Shown: positions 25,226 to 34,814 of the stretch, one piece after another | Layout: every line of letters starts with the position of its first letter | Position numbering within the stretch: position 1 is the first letter of the stretch | Source: an uncultured Candidatus Actinomarina sp. | GTDB lineage: Bacteria; Actinomycetota; Acidimicrobiia; Actinomarinales; Actinomarinaceae | Length of the DNA: 64,000 nucleotides | Reading direction: 5' to 3' | Assembly: GCA_902519845.1 (NCBI GenBank) | Contig: CABYLQ010000001.1 | Span: 124,001-188,000 of the forward strand | Position numbers and translations under genes: made by a program | The notes under the pieces: model-generated | What the model saw: the letters and a program-made list of their open reading frames with translations, nothing else | Told to the model about the DNA's origin: nothing | Databases searched by the model: none

Positions 25226-26575
25226 TTAATCCCAATCAATATTTATGTCTGCGGAAGAATCGACCTTTTGAACTTTATGTCGACCGAAAAAGTCTCTTTG
25301 TGCCTGAATTAGATTTGATGGATTATCGACAGAAGTTAAATTATTAAACCAGTTAAAAGACGCTGACAATACAGGTGTTGGAATATTGTTTTTTGTTGTT
25401 ATTTGAAGAACTTTGCTAATAGCTGCTCTATTTTGTTGTAAATTATTAAAAATATTATCTAAGCTATAAAAACTATTATTTTCTGAAAATTCTTTTTTTA
25501 AATCCAACAATAGGTTAGATCTAATGATGCATCCTCCACGCCAATTTTCTAACACTTCGACAATTGATATTTCATGATTTTCGCTCTCACTAAATTTTGA
25601 AATCAATTCTAAACCTTGAATCATCGAACAAACTCTTGAAAAATATAATGCATCACTCAAATTTTTATCTGATATATCCTCATCAATTGATTCCATGCTA
25701 GTTTTTGTAATGTACTGATTATTACTTTGAAGGCGCGCATCGTAAGCCGCCGAAATAGACGGAATGGATACATCTAAATCTAATGATGTTTGTATCGTTA
25801 ATCTTCCCGTACCTTTATTTTGAGCAACAGGTTTTATTTGATCGATAACAAATTCATCCCCATCTTTTTTTTGGAGAATTTTTGATGTGATTTCAATTAA
25901 ATATGATGAATTGTTATTTTCTGACTGAGAAGAAAAGAAGCTAGATATTTCCTTATTTGTTTTATTTAATTTTTTTAGTATCAAATACATTTCCGCTATT
26001 GACTGCATCTCAGCATATTCAATACCGTTATGTACCATTTTGATAAAGTGACCAGTTCCAGGTCCCTGGTATATTCCCAAGCACTCAACTTCAGCTTTAG
26101 CTGCGATATTTTTTAGTGTATCAAATAAAGATGTCTCTATAGATGTTTCAGAACCAACCATCAAAGCTGGACCATTCCGAGCACCATCTTCACCGCCGGA
26201 TACACCCATACCAATAAAGTTGATAGAATTCTTTTTTAAATATTCTCCATTTTCTAAACTGTCTAAATAGAAGGAATTGCCTCCATCAATAATCGTCCCA
26301 CCTTCTTCTAATAGACCTACTAATTTTTCTATTACCTCTTTGGTAGCTTGACCTGAGGGAACCATTAATAATATAGTTTTGGGATCTTCTAAATTTTCTA
26401 CAAATTGCTCAAGGTTATCAAAGGGAATAAAGTCATTTTTAAATTCTTTTTTAATATCATTTAGTTTCTTTTCTGAATTATTAAATGCTTTAATGGTTAC
26501 TCCATTATCTGATAGATTAAGGGCAATATTTTTACCCATGACACCCAGACCTATTAATCCGATTTCTTTAAGCAT
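25226..26575 (-). CDS. gnd: 6-phosphogluconate dehydrogenase (decarboxylating)
   Basis: A 449-residue Gnd of the long, dimeric class that oxidises 6-phosphogluconate to ribulose 5-phosphate in the pentose phosphate pathway. IGLIGLGVMGKNIALNLSDNG is the NADP-binding start; DGGNSFYLDSLENGEYL, FIGMGVSGGEDGARNGPALM and HFIKMVHNGIEYAEMQ are the substrate and catalytic segments (Lys and Asn in KMVHNGIEY). WRGGCIIRS and the C-terminal tail QAQRDFFGRHKVQK complete it. The cofactor preference is not tested here. Its start overlaps the end of hflX by 8 bases. Confidence 0.96.
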   Translation of the reverse strand: MLKEIGLIGLGVMGKNIALNLSDNGVTIKAFNNSEKKLNDIKKEFKNDFIPFDNLEQFVENLEDPKTILLMVPSGQATKEVIEKLVGLLEEGGTIIDGGNSFYLDSLENGEYLKKNSINFIGMGVSGGEDGARNGPALMVGSETSIETSLFDTLKNIAAKAEVECLGIYQGPGTGHFIKMVHNGIEYAEMQSIAEMYLILKKLNKTNKEISSFFSSQSENNNSSYLIEITSKILQKKDGDEFVIDQIKPVAQNKGTGRLTIQTSLDLDVSIPSISAAYDARLQSNNQYITKTSMESIDEDISDKNLSDALYFSRVCSMIQGLELISKFSESENHEISIVEVLENWRGGCIIRSNLLLDLKKEFSENNSFYSLDNIFNNLQQNRAAISKVLQITTKNNIPTPVLSASFNWFNNLTSVDNPSNLIQAQRDFFGRHKVQKVDSSADINIDWD

Positions 26576-27893
26576 TTAAATTTTCTTCCATAATTTTAAG
26601 TTCAACGAGTCTGTTAATTAATTTCTCTCTCATTTCTACTTCTAAAACTAGATAATCTGATTCATTCTTTACATTAAGGATTTTTCCAAATTTTGCAATA
26701 GTATCAAGCTTTGAAGGATTAACCTTAAAACTTTGAAATGTCGTAGATCCATAAATTTCTTCAGCTATTTTTTCTTTTAATTCAATTAGCCCTTCTCCTT
26801 TTATAGAAGAAACAAGTAAAGCTTCCGGGTAAGTATTTTTTAGGTGATTTAATGATGCCTTGTCTATCTTATCAATCTTATTAAAAACCATGATTTCATT
26901 TGATTTTGCATCTATTTGTTTAAGGATCGATGAAACTGTATTTATATGCATCTCAGGTAGAGCGGTTGCAGCATCAACTACATGAACAAGTAAATCAGCA
27001 TTTGTTGCAACCATAAGTGTCGACTTAAATGATTCAATTAAAGTGGTTGGCAGGTTTTGTATAAAGCCAACGGTATCTGAAATAATAATTGGTTCTTGTA
27101 CATCTTTAATTTTCAATTCTCTCTGCAAAGAATCAACAGTGGCAAATAATTCATCAGCTGCATAGGCATCTGAGTTAGTTAATTTTTTTAATAGTGTTGA
27201 TTTACCAGCATTTGTATATCCGACTATTGATACCATGGGAATATTGTTTCTCTCTCTCGAGCTTGATTGTACATTTCTCTGTTTTTCAATTTTTTTTAAA
27301 CCTTTTTTTAATTTGTTAATTCGGTTATCAATCAACCTGCTGTCTGTTTCTAATTTAGTTTCTCCAGGACCTCTTGTTCCAATTCCTCCACCTTGTTGGT
27401 TTAATGTTTTTCCAAGACCTGCAAGTCGTGGCTTTAAATATACAGACATCGCTAGCTCTACTTGCAGTGATGCTTCTTTCGATTGAGCGTGCAGCGCAAA
27501 TATATCTAGGATTAAACCTGTTCTATCGACAACATCACATTGAAAAATAACCCTCAGTTCTTTTTGCTGATTAGGAGTTAATTCACAGTCAAAAACGACA
27601 ACATCAATATCGTTTGATTTCGAAATATCTTCAAGCTCTTTAATTGAACCTTTACCTATAAATGTTTTAGGGTCAATTTTGTCTATTCGTTTTGTTTGAA
27701 CAATATAGGGAGTTGAACCAGCAGTCTTGACCAAGTTAGTTAATTCCTTAAGGGACTCTTCTTTATCTGCCCTAGTTTCATTTCTTAAAATTATTCCAAC
27801 TAAAAGAGCTTTTTGAACGGTAACAAATATATCTCTATCAGAAACTGTAAGAAGTTTTTTATCTACTTGATTTGGATTGTTTCTTTCGTTCAA
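26568..27893 (-). CDS. hflX: Ribosome-associated GTPase HflX
   Basis: A 441-residue HflX. The N-terminal HflX domain includes TFIGKGSIKELEDI and DVVDRTGLILDIFALHAQSKEASLQVELA with GGGIGTRGPGETKLE, an invariant glycine-rich motif. The G domain has G1 GYTNAGKST, G3 DTVGFIQNLP and G4 NKID. HflX splits stalled or stressed ribosomes and hibernating 70S. It is cotranscribed with gnd and pepN and follows selC at its 5' side on the same strand. Confidence 0.95.
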   Translation of the reverse strand: MNERNNPNQVDKKLLTVSDRDIFVTVQKALLVGIILRNETRADKEESLKELTNLVKTAGSTPYIVQTKRIDKIDPKTFIGKGSIKELEDISKSNDIDVVVFDCELTPNQQKELRVIFQCDVVDRTGLILDIFALHAQSKEASLQVELAMSVYLKPRLAGLGKTLNQQGGGIGTRGPGETKLETDSRLIDNRINKLKKGLKKIEKQRNVQSSSRERNNIPMVSIVGYTNAGKSTLLKKLTNSDAYAADELFATVDSLQRELKIKDVQEPIIISDTVGFIQNLPTTLIESFKSTLMVATNADLLVHVVDAATALPEMHINTVSSILKQIDAKSNEIMVFNKIDKIDKASLNHLKNTYPEALLVSSIKGEGLIELKEKIAEEIYGSTTFQSFKVNPSKLDTIAKFGKILNVKNESDYLVLEVEMREKLINRLVELKIMEENLNA

Positions 27894-27942
27894 CTACTTA
27901 TAAATTTTAATTTTATTTTATCTATTTACAAATAAAAGTAGC

Positions 27943-28033
27943 GGAGGTGGACGGGAATCGAACCCGCCAAAGACTTTTCAGCCTTTCAACAGTTTTGAAG
28001 ACTGTGGAGCCCACCAGGCGCTCATTCACCTCC
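27943..28033 (-). tRNA. selC: tRNA-Sec (anticodon UCA)
   Basis: About 91 bases on the minus strand fold as a selenocysteine tRNA. GGAGGTG pairs with CACCTCC (acceptor). The D arm is GAGC/GCTC with a short extra CC/GG. The anticodon arm is ACAGT-CTTCAAA-ACTGT with TCA at 34-36, which reads UGA. A seven-pair variable arm AAAGGCT-GAAA-AGTCTTT follows, and the T arm is GCGGG-TTCGATT-CCCGT. The long variable arm and UCA anticodon together identify selC. An eighth acceptor pair, standard in bacterial selC, would be A-C here. CCA is not encoded. It matches the Sec codon in selD. Confidence 0.95.
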
Positions 28034-28048
28034 ATAAATAAGACTAAT

Positions 28049-28076
28049 TGTATAAAAATTAATATATCGAATACAA
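28049..28076 (-). promoter_or_regulatory. Probable promoter for selC
   Basis: On the minus strand TTGTAT (28071-28076) and TATACA (28049-28054) are 16 bases apart and lie about 16 bases before the 5' end of tRNA-Sec. The match to the consensus is moderate. The same stretch lies 10-40 bases before the divergent HTH gene, so it may be a shared control region. Confidence 0.4.
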
Positions 28077-28085
28077 TTATTAATA

Positions 28086-28679
28086 ATGAATAATTTTTCA
28101 TCAATTTTTATAAGACTTAGAGAACAAAGAGGATTAAGTATAAAACAAATCGCGTCTTTTACTGGTGCAAGCACGAAAGATGTTAAAAAATGGGAAGCCG
28201 GTACAAGCTTACCTACAGATCAAAAAATAGTTGCCGCTCTTGAAGGTTTATTAGGTAAAGACATTTCAAATACGCTAGAAACCAATGAGATTAAGCTTCC
28301 AAACAGATCTGAAAAAATGATTGAAGAATCATTATTTAAAGTAGATAAAGAAAAAAATATAGATCTGAAATCTGGAATTTTTAACAGGTTTAAATCTGAT
28401 GTAGAAAAAAAACAAAAAAGACGTACTTCAGAAATGAATGTTTTTGACATATATTCAGATAAATCATTAGAGCAAGAAGAGAAAGTTTCAAACTATGAAG
28501 ACCTCTATGAAAATGCCCTTGAAGAACAACCTTATATAGAAGACCCAAAACAGTTGTCTTTTTATTTTTCAAGGAATATAAAAACTTTTATTTCAATTTC
28601 AGTTCTTTTATTCATAGCAACGAAAGCTTTTCAAATGTTTCTTAATTCATTCAATTTATTTATTGAAAACCTCTTATGA
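28086..28679 (+). CDS. XRE-type HTH protein with C-terminal membrane anchor
   Basis: A 197-residue protein. Residues 8-60 form a helix-turn-helix of the XRE/Cro type (RLREQRGLSIKQIASFTGASTKDVKKWEAGTSLP). The middle is charged and low in predicted structure. The C-terminus has one hydrophobic segment (FISISVLLFIATKAFQMFLNSFNLF). The layout, with DNA binding in front of a membrane anchor, recalls RodZ but is not closely similar. Its stop overlaps the ATG of ctaA (ATGA), so it is coupled to heme A synthase. A membrane-linked regulator is possible; targets are unknown. Confidence 0.7.
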   Translation: MNNFSSIFIRLREQRGLSIKQIASFTGASTKDVKKWEAGTSLPTDQKIVAALEGLLGKDISNTLETNEIKLPNRSEKMIEESLFKVDKEKNIDLKSGIFNRFKSDVEKKQKRRTSEMNVFDIYSDKSLEQEEKVSNYEDLYENALEEQPYIEDPKQLSFYFSRNIKTFISISVLLFIATKAFQMFLNSFNLFIENLL

Positions 28680-29569
28680 AACTTAGCTCATTAGCAACTG
28701 CTGGTTTAACAACATCAATTTTATCCATTCTCGCTGGAGCAATTGTTAGGGCTACTGGTTCAGGTGATGGCTGCGGAGCATCATGGCCAACTTGCAATGG
28801 CAGAGTGATTCCTAGTCTAGAATCAAGTTCAGAGATTATAGAGTTTAGTCACAGGTCTATTAGTGGAGTTTTACTAATTGTCACCTTATTGTTATTTGTT
28901 AAAAGCAAAGATCCAGATACTCCATTGCTCCATAAAAAAATAATTAATTATCTAACCTTTTTTGTTTTACTTGAGGCAGCAATAGGAGCAGTCATTGTTA
29001 TCTATGAATGGGTTGGACTAAATTCCTCCCTACCAAGAATTATTGCTGTTCCATTACATCTGGTAAATACATTTGCTCTTTTAGGTTTTTATACATTGAT
29101 TTTTTATTTGTTAAGAGAATCTGAAAATAAATTGAGCAACTTTTTTGATAAAAGGATAAAAATTGCATTTGTATTATTTTTTTTAACAGGGGCTACTGGA
29201 TCAATAACCGCTCTGGCAGATGTTTTGTTTCCCAGCGCTTCTTTTGTAGAGGGATTTATTGAAGACTTCGATTCAACAAGTGAAGTTTTAACTCGATTAA
29301 GAATTCTTCATCCATTTGTTTCTACCATTCTCTCAATATTCTTATTTTCAGAATCAAATAGATTTAAAAAAGAATTTGCAATAGATAGTTCAATTATTAA
29401 GGTTTTGGTAATTGTTGGAGTTATTCTAGGTGTTCTAAATGTTGTTTCTAATATTATTCTACCACTAAGCATACTGCACTTATTGCTTGCCGATCTTCTA
29501 TGGATTACTTACGTATACAAAGCAGTTGAAAAGGCAACTTTGTTAAAAATTCCTCAAAATATAGATTAA
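28676..29569 (+). CDS. ctaA: Heme A synthase
   Basis: A 297-residue CtaA/COX15 membrane protein that hydroxylates and oxidises heme O to heme A. The start LATAGLTTSILSILAGAIVRATGSGDGCGASWPTCNGRVIP contains the GAIVRATGSG signature and the Cys pair of the first loop. FSHRSISGVLL holds one heme His and LHLVNTFALL another; the second half has RLRILHPFVST and LHLLLADLLWI. About eight hydrophobic segments. It works with ctaB (19.3 kb) to supply heme A to the oxidase encoded at 14.5-19.2 kb, and is coupled to the HTH gene upstream. Confidence 0.94.
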   Translation: MKLSSLATAGLTTSILSILAGAIVRATGSGDGCGASWPTCNGRVIPSLESSSEIIEFSHRSISGVLLIVTLLLFVKSKDPDTPLLHKKIINYLTFFVLLEAAIGAVIVIYEWVGLNSSLPRIIAVPLHLVNTFALLGFYTLIFYLLRESENKLSNFFDKRIKIAFVLFFLTGATGSITALADVLFPSASFVEGFIEDFDSTSEVLTRLRILHPFVSTILSIFLFSESNRFKKEFAIDSSIIKVLVIVGVILGVLNVVSNIILPLSILHLLLADLLWITYVYKAVEKATLLKIPQNID

Positions 29570-29645
29570 ATTAATTAGCTTTAATTCAGGAATACATCTA
29601 TCCTTACTTTTCGGTAACTAGAAAACAAAATATAAGGTCAAAATA

Positions 29646-30701
29646 ATGGTGACAAAAACAATTCCTTCAAAGCCAAAAGCTTCCAAAATGGAGGCAGAGC
29701 TTGCTAACGAAGAAGAGTCATTAACTCCTGAACAAGAAGCAGAAGCAAGAGAAAAAGCGAAATCTTTAGTTAAAAAACTTGCTGATGATAAAGGAAAATT
29801 AACTACAGATTTAGTTAGCCAATACCTTACTGCAATTGGTAATTTTGATCTTCTTACAGCAGAACAAGAAGTTGAATTAGCTCAAAGAATTGAAGCGGGG
29901 GAGAAAGCAGCAGTTAAATTAACTAAAAAACAATACAAAGATAAAAAAGGAGAAATTCGATTAAAGCGAAATCGAAAAAAAGGTGCAGAAGCCAAAGATG
30001 CCTTTTTAACAGCAAACCTACGTCTTGTTGTTGCTAATGCCAGAAGATACGCAAACACCTCAGGTATTGATTTTCTCGACTTGATTCAAGAAGGTAATTT
30101 AGGATTAATAAGAGCTGTTGAAAAATTTGATTGGAGAAAAGGTTTTAAGTTTTCAACTTACGCAACATGGTGGATTAGACAAGCAATAACTAGAGCAATT
30201 GCAGACAAATCAAGGACTGTGCGAATACCTGTTCACCTTCATGACACTATGGCAGCTGTTAGAGCAGCACAGGCACAACTAAAGGCTGAACTTGGAAGAG
30301 ACCCTAAACCACAGGAAATTGCAAAAGAGGCAGGTGTAGGTGTTGATAAGGTTGAGTTAGCTCTAAGCGTTGCAGACACTGTTTCTTTAGAACAACCTGT
30401 AGGAGAAGATGGAGCTCAATTAGGAGACTTTATTCAAGATGAAGATGCTAGCGATCCTTCGTTAATTGTTCAAGATTTAGACGTTGCAGAAAGTTTAAGA
30501 GACAGCATTAGCAGATTGCCTGAAAGAGAAGGAAGAATACTTGCCCTGAGATATGGTTTTTACGATGGAGTACCAAGAACTTTGGAGGAAATCGGTGAGG
30601 AATTTGATCTTACAAGAGAAAGAATTAGACAATTAGAAAAACTTGCTCTTTGTAGGCTACGACATCCTTCCTTTGGCATCAGAGAACAAGATTTAGTTTA
30701 A
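29646..30701 (+). CDS. sigA: Primary-type RNA polymerase sigma factor
   Basis: A 351-residue sigma-70 protein of the RpoD/HrdB type. Region 1.2 is [33 protein letters not shown]; region 2 includes [62 protein letters not shown]; region 3 is [17 protein letters not shown]; region 4 is [18 protein letters not shown] with the [27 protein letters not shown]. Region 1.1 is replaced by a short Lys/Glu-rich tail of about 55 residues. The order and length fit a vegetative sigma factor, though a SigB-type second sigma is possible. It is preceded by a 76-base gap. Confidence 0.93.
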   Translation: MVTKTIPSKPKASKMEAELANEEESLTPEQEAEAREKAKSLVKKLADDKGKLTTDLVSQYLTAIGNFDLLTAEQEVELAQRIEAGEKAAVKLTKKQYKDKKGEIRLKRNRKKGAEAKDAFLTANLRLVVANARRYANTSGIDFLDLIQEGNLGLIRAVEKFDWRKGFKFSTYATWWIRQAITRAIADKSRTVRIPVHLHDTMAAVRAAQAQLKAELGRDPKPQEIAKEAGVGVDKVELALSVADTVSLEQPVGEDGAQLGDFIQDEDASDPSLIVQDLDVAESLRDSISRLPEREGRILALRYGFYDGVPRTLEEIGEEFDLTRERIRQLEKLALCRLRHPSFGIREQDLV

Positions 30702-31244
30702 TTTAGAAACAAACATCTCTAGTTGAGCTATGTCTTCAAAATAATTTAAAAATTCTTTATTTAATTCCATATTATTAGGGAACTCATCAACAATTTTTTT
30801 CCAGTAATCCTTTTTTAAAAAAATAGGGATCAAATCTTTATTTTCATTAATGTTAAATAAATAATTTGAATTCCAAGCAACAAAAAGTTCTGTCAGTGTT
30901 CCAATTTTTCCAGGTAGAACAATTATTGCTTTTGAGTCTTTTAATAGAAAATGTATTCTATTCGAGAGACTTTCAGCTTTTATTTCATTATTGACGTATA
31001 TATTTGGTCTTCTCTCAAAACCTTTTTCACTTTTTTCTGAAAATAACGATGGAACAGTAACTCCACTAACAGTCACCCCTTGATTTAAGGCACCTTTTGA
31101 AACTGCTTCCATGGTGCCTTGGTAACCACCTGTAGCAACATTATGTCCATATTTCCCAATCAGCTCTCCAACTTCTTCTGCAAATACATACTCTGATTCA
31201 CCAGCTTTACATCTTGAAGAACCAAACACTGTTATATGATTCAT
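30693..31244 (-). CDS. LOG family protein
   Basis: A 183-residue LOG (lonely guy) family protein. [12 protein letters not shown] is the Rossmann start, [20 protein letters not shown] is the substrate region, and [15 protein letters not shown] is the PGG-x-GT-x-x-E motif, here with PGK. Characterised relatives release cytokinin bases from riboside monophosphates, and others hydrolyse nucleotide monophosphates. Which applies is unclear. Its end overlaps the 3' end of the sigma factor gene by 9 bases (convergent). Confidence 0.88.
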   Translation of the reverse strand: MNHITVFGSSRCKAGESEYVFAEEVGELIGKYGHNVATGGYQGTMEAVSKGALNQGVTVSGVTVPSLFSEKSEKGFERRPNIYVNNEIKAESLSNRIHFLLKDSKAIIVLPGKIGTLTELFVAWNSNYLFNINENKDLIPIFLKKDYWKKIVDEFPNNMELNKEFLNYFEDIAQLEMFVSKLN

Positions 31245-31292
31245 ATAAAAAGATTACAGACGCTGAATCTTTTAGAGGTGTAAAATAAAGAA

Positions 31293-32729
31293 ATGTTTAA
31301 TCAAATTAATAAAAGTATTGATTCGGCAATTGGTTCAGGCGCACAATACGCGGATGCAAGAATTTTGATATCTAAAAGTCGAAATATATCTTCAAAAGAT
31401 GGTGAATTAGAAGATTTCAATAATTCTGAAAATATGGGATTAGGGATACGCGCACTCGTTGGTTCATCATGGGGTTTTTATGCTACATATGACTTATCAG
31501 ATAAATCACTTATAGAGGCAGGAAAAAAAGCTTACTTAATTGCAAAAGCATCTTCAAAAGTACCAGGAAATGATTTTCCTTTAGCTGATGTTCCAATTGT
31601 TCAAGATAAATATGTTACACCTCATGAGCAGAACCCTTTCAAAGTTTCATCAACAGATCAAATAGATTTATTAGTTTCCTCAACACATGAAATGAAAAAA
31701 TTAGGTAGTTCAATAGCATCTGGTAGGTTAAATTTTTGGGATACTGAGAAATGGTTTGGGTCTAGCCAGGGTCATGAAATTTATCAGAATATTATTGAAT
31801 CCGGTGGTGGGATTTCTTCTTTAAGTATTGGTGACGGAGAAACCCAAATACGCTCTTATCCACAATCTTTTGGAGAATACAGAACAGGTGGTTGGGAAGT
31901 AATACAGAGTTTCAAATTCTTAGACCACGTTGAAAGATTGACAGAAGAATCTAAAAGGCTACTAACATCTCCACAATGTCCCGAAGGGACTAGAGATTTA
32001 ATATTGGAAGGTAGTCAACTCGCACTGCAAATTCATGAGTCCGTAGGACATGCTATCGAATTAGATAGAATTCTCGGATGGGAAGCAGCTTATGCAGGAA
32101 CGTCTCATTTGCAACTAAACAAATTAAACGAACATAAATATGGATCAACGTTAATGAACATAGTTGCTGATGCTACTTTGCCTGGTGCATTAGCAACATT
32201 TAAATATGACGATGAAGGAACCCCTGCACAAAGAGTTGACATAGTTAAAGAAGGCATATGGACCGGAGTTTTAACTGGACGTGACAGTGCTGCCATAGCG
32301 GGAGTTAGTCCAGGTGGCATGGTCAGAGCTGATGGATACGGACGATTACCAATGGTAAGAATGACAAATGTCGGTCTTTTACCGGGGGAGTCATCATTAG
32401 AAGAAATTATAGCATCCACAGATGACGGTGTTTATATGGAAACCAACAGATCATGGTCAATAGATGATTTAAGATTAAATTTTCAATTTGGGTGTGAAGT
32501 TGGATGGTTAGTAAAAAACGGAAAAATTATAGATATGGTAAAGAATCCTACATACACAGGCATAACACCAAACTTTTGGGGAAGCATGGATATGTTAGCT
32601 GGAAAAGATGAGTGGGTATTTTGGGGAACTCCAAATTGCGGTAAAGGACAACCGAGTCAAATCGGACATACTGGTCATCCAGCTTCACCAGCAAGATTTA
32701 AAGATGTAAGAATTGGAGTAAGAGGATGA
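31293..32729 (+). CDS. tldD: Metalloprotease subunit TldD
   Basis: A 478-residue TldD. The zinc motif H-E-x3-H appears as IHESVGHAIELDR near residue 247, and ADGYGRLPMVRMTNVGLLPGESSLEEII and GCEVGWLVKNGKI are typical later parts. TldD is the catalytic half of the TldD-TldE heterodimer that cuts unfolded peptides through a narrow tunnel and, in other bacteria, matures microcins and degrades CcdA. Its stop overlaps the start of tldE (ATGA), as expected for partners. Confidence 0.95.
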   Translation: MFNQINKSIDSAIGSGAQYADARILISKSRNISSKDGELEDFNNSENMGLGIRALVGSSWGFYATYDLSDKSLIEAGKKAYLIAKASSKVPGNDFPLADVPIVQDKYVTPHEQNPFKVSSTDQIDLLVSSTHEMKKLGSSIASGRLNFWDTEKWFGSSQGHEIYQNIIESGGGISSLSIGDGETQIRSYPQSFGEYRTGGWEVIQSFKFLDHVERLTEESKRLLTSPQCPEGTRDLILEGSQLALQIHESVGHAIELDRILGWEAAYAGTSHLQLNKLNEHKYGSTLMNIVADATLPGALATFKYDDEGTPAQRVDIVKEGIWTGVLTGRDSAAIAGVSPGGMVRADGYGRLPMVRMTNVGLLPGESSLEEIIASTDDGVYMETNRSWSIDDLRLNFQFGCEVGWLVKNGKIIDMVKNPTYTGITPNFWGSMDMLAGKDEWVFWGTPNCGKGQPSQIGHTGHPASPARFKDVRIGVRG

Positions 32730-34051
32730 AAATTTGGGAAAATTTGATCGAGGATACCAAGAAAATAATTCCATCAGATGTGCAATGTGAAATAAAAATG
32801 ATTAATTCGATTGACTCGCTTACCAGATTTGCAAACTCCCATATTCATCAAAATGTAGAAGAGGAGATGACTGATCTTTATCTAACTTTTCACTCTGATG
32901 GAAAAACAACTAATTTGAATTTCAATATAACTTCCCTAGGATCAATTGATGAAGTCGTAAAAAAAGCTTTGTCGGAAATAGAAAATAATCCAAAAGATTC
33001 AAGTTGGTCTGGCCTTGCTAGCAAAGAAAACTCTTATGATGGTTATAGAAATCTATCTCCAGAAAATCCAGACTTGAGAGCACAAAAAGTAAAAGACTTT
33101 ATTGATCAAGGAGGATCTTTTAATGGTGCTGGTTATTGCTCCTCAAACGTTTCAAACGTTTTTGTTTGGAATACAAATGGCCTCAGTTCAAGTGACACTG
33201 CAACGAGTGCTTTTCTCGATGGAATATTTAGATCTGAAACATCATCAGGATCATCACATTTAGGCCATAAGACATTAGAAAATATTGATGGTGAAAAAGT
33301 AGGTCAAGAGGCATATTCTATTGCAAAAGAATCTCAAAATCCTAAAGATATTGATCCTGGAGTATACGAAGTTATTTTAGGTCCAGATGCAGTAAGCACA
33401 ATTTTAGTTTTCCTTGCTGTTTATGGATTTAATGCAAAAAGTAAAGTTGATGGTACTTCACCTATTGAAATTGATACCCAGCAATTTGACAAGAAAATTA
33501 CACTTGTTGACGATCCTCATAAAGAAGGAGCTTTAAACTTTAAAATTGATGCATCTGGATCTCCAAAAGCACAAACTGAAATAATTACCAACGGAGTACC
33601 AAAATCTTATTTTCACACAAGACGCACATCGACTGAATTAAAGGAAAAAAATACATTTCATGAGATGTTTGGCTGGGGAGATAGTTTTGGCGGGCTTGGA
33701 ACAAATTTGTACTTACAGCCAGGGGGTATATCAAAAGATGAAATGATTTCAAATGTAAAAAAAGGAATTTATATAAATGAATTTTGGTATTGCAGAGTTT
33801 TAGACCCTATCACACAAGTAGTTACTGGTTTAAACAGAAATGGTTCGTATCTAATTGAAAATGGAAAAATTACAAAGCCTGTCGGAAGATTGAGATTTAC
33901 CCAAAGTTTTATGTCATCTTTAGGTCAGGGAAATGTTTTGGGTGTTGGATCTGAAAATAGATTTGCTGATTCTGAATTTGGCGAAGGTATTTTAAATGTT
34001 CCCATGTTGCATTTAAAGGAATTTAATTTCACCGGTGGTGTTTCTGGATAG
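32726..34051 (+). CDS. tldE: Metalloprotease subunit TldE (PmbA)
   Basis: A 441-residue PmbA/TldE. It has DPGVYEVILGPDAVSTILVFLAVYGFNAKSKVDG, the region that faces TldD, and HEMFGWGDSFGGLGTNLYLQPG, GIYINEFWYCRVLDPITQVVTGLNRNGSYLIENGKI and RFTQSFMSSLGQGNVLGVGSE. It has no H-E-x3-H, as usual for the regulatory half. It overlaps tldD by 4 bases and the glycerophosphodiesterase by 17. Confidence 0.93.
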   Translation: MKIWENLIEDTKKIIPSDVQCEIKMINSIDSLTRFANSHIHQNVEEEMTDLYLTFHSDGKTTNLNFNITSLGSIDEVVKKALSEIENNPKDSSWSGLASKENSYDGYRNLSPENPDLRAQKVKDFIDQGGSFNGAGYCSSNVSNVFVWNTNGLSSSDTATSAFLDGIFRSETSSGSSHLGHKTLENIDGEKVGQEAYSIAKESQNPKDIDPGVYEVILGPDAVSTILVFLAVYGFNAKSKVDGTSPIEIDTQQFDKKITLVDDPHKEGALNFKIDASGSPKAQTEIITNGVPKSYFHTRRTSTELKEKNTFHEMFGWGDSFGGLGTNLYLQPGGISKDEMISNVKKGIYINEFWYCRVLDPITQVVTGLNRNGSYLIENGKITKPVGRLRFTQSFMSSLGQGNVLGVGSENRFADSEFGEGILNVPMLHLKEFNFTGGVSG

Positions 34052-34814
34052 AAATTATTATTTTAGAGGAGAAATACCCACAATAATCCCTCATAGGGGT
34101 GGGATAAATGTGGTTCCTGAAAATACTTTACACGCCATAGAACATACAGTTGAAAATAACTTTACACATTTTGAAACTGATTTAAGAATGACAAAAGATG
34201 GAGAAATTATCTTACATCATGATGCAACATTAGAAAGAACAACCCATCATAAAGGTAAGATATCTCAGATAGATTGGAAAGATTTAAAAAAAATTAATGC
34301 TGGATCAAAATTCTATGAAAGAAAAAATGTAAACAAGGAGACCACCTTTGTTTTGCTAAGGGAGGCCTTGAAGACTTTTGATGAACTTTGTTTTAATTTA
34401 GATCTAAAAGAGTCTGGAATGGCAAAAAAAGTTTATAGAATTATTAAGGAAACAAAAGCTGAAAACAGGACATTAGTATCATCATTTAGCCCTTTGCGAT
34501 TGGATGAATTTATAAACATTTCTGAGGGTGAGATATTCACTTCAGGATCATTTAGAGAAAACGTTATTGCAAGATATTTTCCAACAAAAAAACGAAATTT
34601 TAAAGTTCAAGCTTTACAAGCACCTTTTATATATAAAGGGTTAAAAGTTCATTCAAGAAAGCTTAAAAATTTTTCAGAAATCAATAAATTATATTTACAT
34701 ATTTGGACAGTTAATACAGAAGAAGATTTCAATAAATGTTTGGAGTTTGGATGTGATGGAATTATGACTGACGAACCATTAAAGCTAAAAAAATATTTGG
34801 AGCAAAAAACTTAA
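34035..34814 (+). CDS. ugpQ: Glycerophosphodiester phosphodiesterase
   Basis: A 259-residue GDPD (TIM barrel). PHRGGINVVPENTLHAI supplies the first catalytic His and the Glu, FETDLRMTKDGEIILHHDATLERTT the metal ligands and second His, and NLDLKESGMAKKVYR another ligand; WTVNTEEDFNKCLEFGCDGIMTDEPL closes the fold. It hydrolyses glycerophosphodiesters from phospholipid turnover to glycerol 3-phosphate and alcohol. The only usual start codons are GTG at 34035 or 34038, both inside the end of tldE. GAGGAG at 34064 has no ATG, GTG or TTG behind it. Confidence 0.9.
   Translation: MVFLDRNYYFRGEIPTIIPHRGGINVVPENTLHAIEHTVENNFTHFETDLRMTKDGEIILHHDATLERTTHHKGKISQIDWKDLKKINAGSKFYERKNVNKETTFVLLREALKTFDELCFNLDLKESGMAKKVYRIIKETKAENRTLVSSFSPLRLDEFINISEGEIFTSGSFRENVIARYFPTKKRNFKVQALQAPFIYKGLKVHSRKLKNFSEINKLYLHIWTVNTEEDFNKCLEFGCDGIMTDEPLKLKKYLEQKT

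Noticed and set aside
27922-28104. A 60-codon ORF on the minus strand across the selC region
   Set aside because: It overlaps the tRNA-Sec completely, has no family features and its sequence is dictated by the tRNA.
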